Origin: Chloroflexota bacterium
GTDB taxonomy: Bacteria; Chloroflexota; Chloroflexia; JAMDCE01
Direction: 5' to 3'
DNA: 10,552 nucleotides
Assembly: GCA_023489135.1 (NCBI GenBank)
Contig: JAMDCE010000564.1
Coordinates: forward strand, 1 to 10,552
Made by a program: the position numbers and the translations under genes. Under the pieces are notes generated by a model, which saw only the letters and a program-made list of their open reading frames with translations, made no database searches and was not told the origin of the DNA. Shown piece after piece: positions 1 through 5,081 of the stretch (within the stretch, counting starts at the first letter, position 1; the number at the start of each line of letters is the position of its first letter).

Positions 1-51
1 GGGGGTTTTATGGAATTCGATGACTTGCATCCGTCGTTGTTGACGTGGTGA
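1..51 (+). other. possible 3' end of an upstream gene (very weak)
   Basis: Reading frame 1 is open from the window edge to a TGA at 49-51, and gives only 16 residues. The other two + frames stop earlier, at 42 and 29. This could be the tail of a gene that starts outside the window, but an open frame this short is expected by chance and I recognise no protein family in it. Confidence 0.12.
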
Positions 52-128
52 CCTTGGTTTTGACCCAGTAGCTGCAGCGTTGCGGCGATTCTCTGGGCGA
101 AGTTGCCCTCGCATTACCTGGCCAAGCT

Positions 129-163
129 TTGAAGCTCACTGTCGCTAGTTGAAGCTGACGGTC
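129..163 (+). repeat. imperfect direct repeat pair
   Basis: TTGAAGCTCACTGTC (129-143) recurs as TTGAAGCTGACGGTC (149-163), with 13 of 15 bases the same and a 20-base period, close to two helical turns. Such spacing fits two regulator sites on the same DNA face. No regulator gene is in the window, so its role is an inference. Confidence 0.5.
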
Positions 164-172
164 ATGCCGTCA
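156..172 (+). repeat. short inverted repeat
   Basis: TGACGG at 156-161 pairs with CCGTCA at 167-172 around a 5-base loop. It overlaps the second copy of the direct repeat. It is short enough to be chance alone, but it adds to the cluster of dyads in this leader. Confidence 0.35.
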
Positions 173-176
173 CACA

Positions 177-252
177 GGTATCGAAGGTGCTTGTCCATCG
201 GGAGTTGCAATACAGGTGGTGTTTACTAAGGACTCGGGATACCTTCGATACC
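177..252 (+). repeat. 12-base perfect inverted repeat with 52-base interior
   Basis: GGTATCGAAGGT (177-188) is the exact reverse complement of ACCTTCGATACC (241-252). In RNA the arms could close a 52-base loop domain. In DNA they could be two copies of one operator in opposite orientation. A perfect 12-base match this close is unlikely by chance. It is followed immediately by another stem at 253-270. Confidence 0.6.
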
Positions 253-270
253 ACGTCTCTTATGAGACGT
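253..270 (+). promoter_or_regulatory. palindromic stem, candidate operator
   Basis: ACGTCTC (253-259) and GAGACGT (264-270) form a perfect 7-base dyad around TTAT. If the -10-like TACAAT at 292-297 is used, this dyad falls about 35-50 bases upstream of transcription start, where a regulator commonly binds. The regulator is unknown. As RNA it would be a small hairpin stacked next to the long inverted repeat. Confidence 0.4.
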
Positions 271-280
271 ACGCCGAAGG

Positions 281-297
281 TTGTACAGGCATACAAT
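281..297 (+). promoter_or_regulatory. candidate -10 element within a TTGTA/TACAA dyad
   Basis: TACAAT at 292-297 differs from the TATAAT consensus at one position. It also forms the right half of the dyad TTGTA (281-285) / TACAA (292-296). TTGTA/TACAA half-sites resemble those bound by some GntR-family regulators, but that link is only suggestive. No good -35 hexamer lies 16-18 bases upstream, so the promoter would be weak or need an activator. Start of transcription would be near 304. Confidence 0.3.
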
Positions 298-314
298 CGA
301 GTGTTTCCAGCCCC

Positions 315-337
315 CGGGCGAAGTAGTCCTTCGCCCG
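315..337 (+). repeat. strong hairpin in the 5' leader
   Basis: CGGGCGAAG (315-323) and CTTCGCCCG (329-337) form a perfect 9-base GC-rich stem with a 5-base loop, ending 20 bases before the ribosome binding site. No T-run follows, so it is not a standard intrinsic terminator. It may stabilise the mRNA 5' end or affect ribosome access. Confidence 0.6.
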
Positions 338-357
338 AACATCTGCCAAGTCGAAAC

Positions 358-365
358 AGGGAGGT
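358..365 (+). promoter_or_regulatory. ribosome binding site for the lipoprotein gene
   Basis: AGGGAGGT lies 8 bases before the GTG at 374. It supports that GTG as the start, and the signal peptide begins directly after it. Confidence 0.8.
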
Positions 366-373
366 AAAAAGAA

Positions 374-1552
374 GTGAGAAAATGTGACGAACCGCGACGT
401 ATCCTGCTACTCTTCGCCGGTATCCTGTTAACCTTCGCCCTTGTTGCGGTGGGCTGTGCCGCTCCCGCCGCCTCGCCCACGCCCACTGCGTCAGCGGGGA
501 AGCCCGCGCCCAAGACGGAAGCCAGCCCCGCGCCGGCATCACCCACTCCGGCCGCTGCGTCACAGCAGCCTGCGCCCAAGCCAGCTGCCTCTGAGAAGCC
601 TTACTATGAGGGCAAAACCGTTTCAGTCATAGTACCCTTTGCGGCAGGTGGCACGTATGACCTCTTGGGACGCTTGGTAGCCAAGGTCATGCCCAAGCAT
701 ATCCCCGGGAACCCCAATATGGTCGTACTCAATCAGCCCGGTGGTGGTGCTTTAATAGGAGCTCGAGCTGCCTATGACGCTAAGCCTGATGGCCTCACTA
801 TTGGCCATTTCCCAAGCATGTTGCCGATGCAGCAGTTCCTTGGCAAGGAGACTCACATCGACTTCACCAAGTACAAATACCTTGGAAGTGTTGGAAGCTC
901 CACCTATGTTCTGATGCTTCGCAATGATCCCAAACTCAAAACAGTGGATGATCTGCGTAATACTAAGCAAACCCTTAGGATGGGGGGACTTGGCAAAGGA
1001 ACCCAGCAGGACGATGCCGTCATCCTCTTGAAGGAACTGTTCGGCATGAATATGAAGCTAGTCAGCGGCTATAAGGCAACGCCCGAGATATTCTTGGCCA
1101 TTAAGCAGAACGAGTTGGATGGTATTGCCACCTACGTCGGGACCTCTACAGCCATCCCTGTCGCTCAAGAGGCAGTTGACTCGGGCGAACTCAGCACCAT
1201 ACTCGTAGTGGGAGGGCCTAAGCTCAGCGGGCAGTGGAAGGCCAAATTTGGTGACCTACCCTATGTCGGAGATACGCTAGGCCCGGATGACCGCAAGGTC
1301 TACGATGCCTATATGAACCTCCTGACCGTCGCCAGGCCGTTTGCTATTCCTCCAGGGACTCCAGCTAACATTGTCCAGGTGCTTTCAGATGCGATGCAGA
1401 AGACGATTAAAGATCCCGAGTTTGTTTCGGAAGCGGCCAAGATTGGCATTGACATAGATCCCATGTCCGGTGACACGGTCCTCCAGTACATCAAGGACCT
1501 GCTTGCTCTCCAAGAGCCCATGAGGGGAAGACTCGCGAAACTGCTTGAATAG
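374..1552 (+). CDS. tctC: tripartite tricarboxylate transporter substrate-binding lipoprotein (TctC/Bug family)
   Basis: This is the extracytoplasmic receptor of a TTT transporter, which captures a carboxylic acid and hands it to TctA/TctB. Sequence seen: GTG start, a charged N-terminus with Arg8-Arg9, a hydrophobic segment at about 10-26, and a lipobox ending Val-Gly-Cys28, so Cys28 is probably lipidated. Residues 29-76 are a Pro/Ala/Ser/Thr-rich flexible linker, followed by the binding fold. PFAAGGTYD at 88-96 matches the family's ligand-loop signature (a Gly-Gly pair followed by an Asp that contacts the ligand carboxylate). NQPGGG and the Pro-Asp-Gly at about 140 are also typical. At 392 residues it is longer than most Bug proteins, mainly because of the linker. 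Surface anchoring with a spacer suggests a thick wall or a monoderm-like envelope. The ligand cannot be read from sequence; the downstream UbiD gene points to an aromatic or unsaturated acid. Confidence 0.93.
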   Translation: MRKCDEPRRILLLFAGILLTFALVAVGCAAPAASPTPTASAGKPAPKTEASPAPASPTPAAASQQPAPKPAASEKPYYEGKTVSVIVPFAAGGTYDLLGRLVAKVMPKHIPGNPNMVVLNQPGGGALIGARAAYDAKPDGLTIGHFPSMLPMQQFLGKETHIDFTKYKYLGSVGSSTYVLMLRNDPKLKTVDDLRNTKQTLRMGGLGKGTQQDDAVILLKELFGMNMKLVSGYKATPEIFLAIKQNELDGIATYVGTSTAIPVAQEAVDSGELSTILVVGGPKLSGQWKAKFGDLPYVGDTLGPDDRKVYDAYMNLLTVARPFAIPPGTPANIVQVLSDAMQKTIKDPEFVSEAAKIGIDIDPMSGDTVLQYIKDLLALQEPMRGRLAKLLE

Positions 1553-1556
1553 GAGG
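1551..1556 (+). promoter_or_regulatory. ribosome binding site for tctA
   Basis: AGGAGG overlaps the last bases of the tctC stop codon (1550-1552) and sits 8 bases before the GTG at 1565. This fixes the tctA start and implies coupled translation with tctC. Confidence 0.8.
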
Positions 1557-1564
1557 ATATCCTC

Positions 1565-3064
1565 GTGGAGACATTTCAGGCGTCTCTGCAAGGGCTGACG
1601 GCTCTGTTTGTTTGGCCAACCTTCGGGCTAATGCTTGTTGGCGTCGCTATCGGTGTCGGCACTGCACTCCTCCCTGGCCTCGGTGGCGGAGTCACAGCTT
1701 TGGCCATAGTTATTCCCTTTATCTGGGGATCTGACCCGTTCGTAGCTATGGCCGTAGTCGGTGGCCTCATGGGTGCGACGGGCATTAGCGGAGCATTCTC
1801 GGCCACGCTTTTCAATGTACCTGGCGCTCCAAGCAACGCAGCCACAATACTTGACGCCTATCCTATGGCTAAGAAGGGGGAAGCAGGCAGAGCCTTAGGG
1901 GCCGCATTCACGTCCTCTGCTATCGGTGGCCTTCTGGGAGCCCTTGCCCTAGGCATCACCATACCGATCGTGCGCCCTCTGGTTCTTTTGTTCGCCTCCC
2001 CCGAACGCTTCATGCTAATTTTACTCGCAGTGCTCGCCATTGGCGCACTGGCCGGCAATCATCCCCTGAAAGGGCTGCTTGCCGGTGTGGTGGGAATCCT
2101 AATATCCTTTGTAGGCATGGATCCGCAAACAGGGATTCCCCGGTACACATTCGATCAGGTCAATCTCCTATACGGTGTAGCCTTGGTCCCCCTAATCATG
2201 GGCATGTTCGCGGTGCCGGAAGTAGTCGACCTCTTCACAAGGGGCCGAGTTGCCTCGGAGGTAGAAGTCGTATCGGAAGAGACGAAGGGAGTTTGGCAAG
2301 GCGTAGTTGATAGTTTCCGCTATTGGACTACGATTCTGCGAGCCAGTGCCATCGGGATTATCGGAGGGATTATGCCTGCCGTAGGAGGGACTGCTTCTGC
2401 TTTCTGGGCCTACGCCTATGAGGCTCAATTCATTGGGGGCAAGGGCAAGTTTGGCAAAGGGGACGTCCGCGGCGTGATAGCGCCCGAAGCTGCGAACAAC
2501 GCCGTGACTGGGGGAGACTTGATTCCTACACTCGCTTTCGGTGTCCCTGGAAGCGCCATGTGCGCTGTGATGATGGCAGCGCTCATGCTCGTTGGCGTTA
2601 CGCCCGGTCCATCTATGCTCAAGGAGCAGTTGCCACTCACCTTTTTCATAACCTGGACCGTTGCCGTAGCTGGCATAGTCGGCAGCGTCATTTGCCTGGT
2701 CCTCACTACCCCTCTCAGCAAGATTAGTAAGGTACGGGCAAATATTCTGGTCCCCTTCATACTCCTGTTTGTCTTCCTGGGGAGCTACGTAGAGCAGACC
2801 AGCATAATGGACGTGTTCTTGACCCTGCTGCTGGGAGCCTTGGGATACGTAATGATGCGCTTGCATTGGCCCAGGTCCCCATTGCTCGTTGGGTTCATCC
2901 TGGGAAACCTGGCGGAAAGGTACTTCTTTACTTCTTATCTCGCGTGGGGCTTCTCTTTCGTCTTGCGACCAGCCTCAGTGGTACTCTTGCTGGTCTTGAT
3001 AGCTAGCATGGCCTATCCCTTCATCAGGCGTCCACAATCAGAAGCGGTGGAGCAAGAGGCATGA
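1565..3064 (+). CDS. tctA: tripartite tricarboxylate transporter large membrane subunit TctA
   Basis: This is the multi-spanning channel subunit of the TTT system, which moves the bound acid through the cytoplasmic membrane, probably driven by an ion gradient. At 499 residues it has the family's normal length and about a dozen hydrophobic segments. Family signatures are clear: a Pro-Gly-Leu-Gly turn at 37-40; LDAYPMAKKGEAGRALG at about 97-113; the second Gly-rich re-entrant motif IGGIMPAVGGTASAF; and PEAANNAVTGGDLIP followed by FGVPGSA. The second motif has Met-Pro-Ala-Val where relatives usually have a Pro-Gly-Ala pattern, a mild divergence. The GTG start is backed by an AGGAGG site. Its last four bases overlap the tctB start (ATGA), so the two membrane subunits are translationally coupled. 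Long minus-strand frames inside it, such as 2192-2866, are antisense shadows. Confidence 0.96.
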   Translation: METFQASLQGLTALFVWPTFGLMLVGVAIGVGTALLPGLGGGVTALAIVIPFIWGSDPFVAMAVVGGLMGATGISGAFSATLFNVPGAPSNAATILDAYPMAKKGEAGRALGAAFTSSAIGGLLGALALGITIPIVRPLVLLFASPERFMLILLAVLAIGALAGNHPLKGLLAGVVGILISFVGMDPQTGIPRYTFDQVNLLYGVALVPLIMGMFAVPEVVDLFTRGRVASEVEVVSEETKGVWQGVVDSFRYWTTILRASAIGIIGGIMPAVGGTASAFWAYAYEAQFIGGKGKFGKGDVRGVIAPEAANNAVTGGDLIPTLAFGVPGSAMCAVMMAALMLVGVTPGPSMLKEQLPLTFFITWTVAVAGIVGSVICLVLTTPLSKISKVRANILVPFILLFVFLGSYVEQTSIMDVFLTLLLGALGYVMMRLHWPRSPLLVGFILGNLAERYFFTSYLAWGFSFVLRPASVVLLLVLIASMAYPFIRRPQSEAVEQEA

Positions 3065-3525
3065 TTAACAGAGACAGAATCTATAATGCAGATCTTATCT
3101 TCGCCGTGATCATCACGCTGGCCTTCGTGGCAGCGCTGGCCCAGGCAGTGCGCTGGCCGATGGAGGCCTCGCTGTTCCCCATAATCGTCTGCAGTGTGGG
3201 GTTGTTGCTGGCCGTGCTACAGATCGCTTCGCATAGGTCCGCAGGGAAACAGGAGAAGCCTGCAGCCGAAGCAGGCACCCCTCGCGGGAAGGAATTTGCA
3301 GCCTCTCTCTGGATAGTGGGAATCTTTGTTCTGACCGTGGTAACAGGTTATCAGTGGGGCTTGCCACTGAGCATGCTACTGTACTTCAAGTTTGAATCCA
3401 AGCTCAATCTGCCCTTTTCGGTCCTGCTGGCGGCACTCTGCTGGGGAGCGATCTACGCTTGGATAACGGTGCTCCACCTCAGCTTGTACGAAGGGCTGCT
3501 GTGGAGTCTCATCCCTAGTGCCTAG
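3061..3525 (+). CDS. tctB: tripartite tricarboxylate transporter small membrane subunit TctB
   Basis: This is the small, poorly conserved membrane partner of TctA. The 154-residue product fits the family length. It has two hydrophobic segments near the N-terminus (about 12-30 and 38-55), a polar loop rich in Lys/Glu/Ala at about 58-78, and two or three hydrophobic segments in the second half (about 79-97, 103-111 and 119-140), the usual four-helix TctB plan. The call rests on topology, size and its position overlapping tctA, rather than on catalytic residues. It completes the transporter, which has the order binding protein, large subunit, small subunit. After it comes a 59-base gap to the decarboxylase. 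Confidence 0.9.
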   Translation: MINRDRIYNADLIFAVIITLAFVAALAQAVRWPMEASLFPIIVCSVGLLLAVLQIASHRSAGKQEKPAAEAGTPRGKEFAASLWIVGIFVLTVVTGYQWGLPLSMLLYFKFESKLNLPFSVLLAALCWGAIYAWITVLHLSLYEGLLWSLIPSA

Positions 3526-3572
3526 CTATACTCGTTTTGAAAAAAGAGGTCCATCCAAAACTTATTCGTCGA

Positions 3573-3578
3573 AGGAGG
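3573..3578 (+). promoter_or_regulatory. ribosome binding site that sets the ubiD start
   Basis: AGGAGG is 6 bases before the GTG at 3585. A longer frame from TTG at 3537 would add 16 residues with an Arg-rich run and has no site of its own. The GTG start also gives the N-terminus expected for UbiD proteins (a Phe-Lys-Asp-Leu-Arg opening). Confidence 0.85.
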
Positions 3579-3584
3579 CGTATA

Positions 3585-5015
3585 GTGGGTTTTAAAGATC
3601 TAAGGGATTTCATTCAGCACGTTGAAGACCTGGGAGAATTGCGACGTATCGACGGGGTCGATTGGAACCTGGAGATCGGGGCAGTGACTGAGGTAGCCGC
3701 GGCATCCCCTGGCTGCCCTATGCTGCTCTTCGATAACATCAAGGGACTCAAGCCGGGCTTCCGTGTCGCATCAAACCTTCTCCACACCGAGCGACGATTG
3801 TCCCTCGCCTTGGGCGAGTCCAACGAGTTGCGAGGGGTGCCGCTCGTTCGGAAATGGAAAGACAAAATGGAGAAAGTCCTGCAAGGTCCAGACCCGGTCG
3901 AAGTCCATGAGGGCCCCATACAAGAGAACATACTAACGGGTGACGACGTAGATCTCTACAAACTGCCGGCGGCTGTGTGGCACGAGCTCGATGGAGGGCG
4001 CTACTTCGCCGGTGTGGTATCGATCGTTCGGGACCCAGACGAGGGATGGGTGAATCTGGGTATCTATCGTTTGCAGGTTCAAGATAAATCCACCCTCAGC
4101 CTCTACATTGAACCGAGGGACAAATCCTGCAGGGTGATTCGCCAAAAATACTGGGACAAAGGCTTGAGCTGCCCAATCGCGGTGTCACTGGGACACGCCC
4201 CTCCGGTCTTCATCGGTGCCGCAATTGATGCGCCGTGGGGAGTATCGGAGTACAAGATCGCCGGGGAACTGAACGGAGGCCCGATTCCAGTTGTGCGAGG
4301 GCACTACACTGGCTTGCCCGTTCCGGCGACTGCCGAAGTCGTACTCGAAGGCGAAATCCCACCACCAGCAGTAGAATGCCATGACGAAGGTCCATTCGGA
4401 GAAGCAACCGGATACTACGCTTCGGGAACGACACCTAATGAGCCAGTGATCAAGCTCAAGTGCATTATGCACAGAAATGATCCCATAATCCAGGGTGCTC
4501 CTCCAATGGTTCCGACCCAGCGTCGAGGACATTTCCCGTTCCTGTACCGCTGTGTAAACATATGGAACGACCTCGAAAAGTGTGGCATATCTGACATTCA
4601 AGGCGTCTATCAGCACGGCTACGGGTTCCTGGTGATCTCCATCAAACAGCGGTACGCCGGCCAAGCCAAGCAGGCAGCATTGATCGCCGCCGGTTCCAGG
4701 GCTTCAGAGCGCGCGAGATTCATCGTCACGGTCGACGAAGACATCGATCCCTACAACATGGAAGATGTCCTGTGGGCGATGAGTATGCGAAGCGAGCCTG
4801 AGCGTGACGTTGAGGTCCTAAAGGAATGCTGGTCGGGCTCGATTGATCCGGCCGTCCCCGAAGTGAAAAGACTTCGCGGCGATTTCACCACGGGCAAGAC
4901 GATCATTATTGCCAACAATCCAGTTTATCGCCGCGGCGAGTTTCCAGCCGTAGTCAGCGCCTGCTCCGCGGCTAAGGCAGCCGCTTTGGAGAAGTGGGGT
5001 GACAAAATAAAGTAG
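3585..5015 (+). CDS. ubiD: UbiD-family (prenylated FMN dependent) decarboxylase
   Basis: Members of this family reversibly remove carboxyl groups from aromatic or alpha,beta-unsaturated acids using prenylated FMN and a metal ion, in the cytoplasm. From GTG 3585 the product has 476 residues, normal for the family. The N-terminus (FKDLRDFIQ, then LGELRRI) is classic. Using Aspergillus Fdc1 numbering as I recall it (Asn168, Arg173, Glu233, Glu277, Glu282), the matching residues here are Asn157, Arg162, Glu222, Glu268 and Glu273. The Arg-to-Glu spacings agree closely, and the last two lie in EGPFGEATGYY. The catalytic Glu-Glu-Arg set therefore seems intact. The metal-ligand His (Fdc1 His191) has no clear counterpart; Asp179 or Lys180 sits there instead. 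No ubiX flavin prenyltransferase gene is in the window, so the cofactor must come from elsewhere. Context suggests it processes the transported acid. The direction (decarboxylation or carboxylation) and the substrate are unknown; gallate-type decarboxylases (LpdC) and phenolic acid decarboxylases are in this family. Confidence 0.94.
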   Translation: MGFKDLRDFIQHVEDLGELRRIDGVDWNLEIGAVTEVAAASPGCPMLLFDNIKGLKPGFRVASNLLHTERRLSLALGESNELRGVPLVRKWKDKMEKVLQGPDPVEVHEGPIQENILTGDDVDLYKLPAAVWHELDGGRYFAGVVSIVRDPDEGWVNLGIYRLQVQDKSTLSLYIEPRDKSCRVIRQKYWDKGLSCPIAVSLGHAPPVFIGAAIDAPWGVSEYKIAGELNGGPIPVVRGHYTGLPVPATAEVVLEGEIPPPAVECHDEGPFGEATGYYASGTTPNEPVIKLKCIMHRNDPIIQGAPPMVPTQRRGHFPFLYRCVNIWNDLEKCGISDIQGVYQHGYGFLVISIKQRYAGQAKQAALIAAGSRASERARFIVTVDEDIDPYNMEDVLWAMSMRSEPERDVEVLKECWSGSIDPAVPEVKRLRGDFTTGKTIIIANNPVYRRGEFPAVVSACSAAKAAALEKWGDKIK

Positions 5016-5038
5016 TTCGCGTCCATATCAGCCAATTC

Positions 5039-5063
5039 ACACTTGGCCCAATGACACTTGGCC
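5039..5063 (+). repeat. short tandem direct repeat between ubiD and the molybdoenzyme gene
   Basis: ACACTTGGCC occurs at 5039-5048 and again at 5054-5063, a 15-base period, in the 66-base gap. It may be a small duplication. The second copy contains the TTG (5058) that would give a longer frame for the next gene. Confidence 0.55.
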
Positions 5064-5066
5064 ACC

Positions 5067-5074
5067 GGAAAGGA
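5067..5074 (+). promoter_or_regulatory. ribosome binding site that sets the molybdoenzyme start
   Basis: GGAAAGGA lies 7 bases before the ATG at 5082. The in-frame TTG at 5058 has no comparable site and sits inside the direct repeat, so ATG 5082 is preferred. Confidence 0.7.
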
Positions 5075-5081
5075 TCAGACA

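Larger units (their letters stand above)
52..373 (+). promoter_or_regulatory. leader/regulatory region upstream of the transporter operon
   Basis: No supported gene lies here. The stretch is rich in short repeats: a 15-base imperfect direct repeat (129-163), an inverted repeat at 156-172, a 12-base perfect inverted repeat (177-188 with 241-252), a 7-base stem with a 4-base loop (253-270), a TTGTA/TACAA dyad (281-296) and a 9-base perfect stem (315-337). It ends in a strong ribosome binding site before the lipoprotein gene. The position fits a controlled promoter and a structured 5' leader. I cannot match it to a known riboswitch or T-box class. The minus-strand frames here (162-563 and 226-579) are antisense to the lipoprotein gene start and look like noise. 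Confidence 0.55.

Noticed and set aside
40..65. TTGACG and TTGACC as -35 promoter boxes
   Set aside because: Neither has a believable -10 hexamer 16-18 bases downstream.
162..579. Overlapping minus-strand frames at the leader and lipoprotein start
   Set aside because: Their Ala/Gly/Arg-rich sequence is the reverse reading of the Pro/Ala linker; no ribosome site or family match.
2192..2866. 224-residue minus-strand open frame
   Set aside because: Antisense to tctA, His/Ser/Arg-rich composition typical of shadow frames, no motif.
3537..3584. Upstream TTG start for ubiD
   Set aside because: It adds an Arg-rich stretch not typical of UbiD and lacks a ribosome site, while GTG 3585 has AGGAGG at ideal spacing.
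5058..5081. Upstream TTG start for the molybdoenzyme
   Set aside because: The TTG is inside a direct repeat with no ribosome site; ATG 5082 has GGAAAGGA 7 bases upstream.
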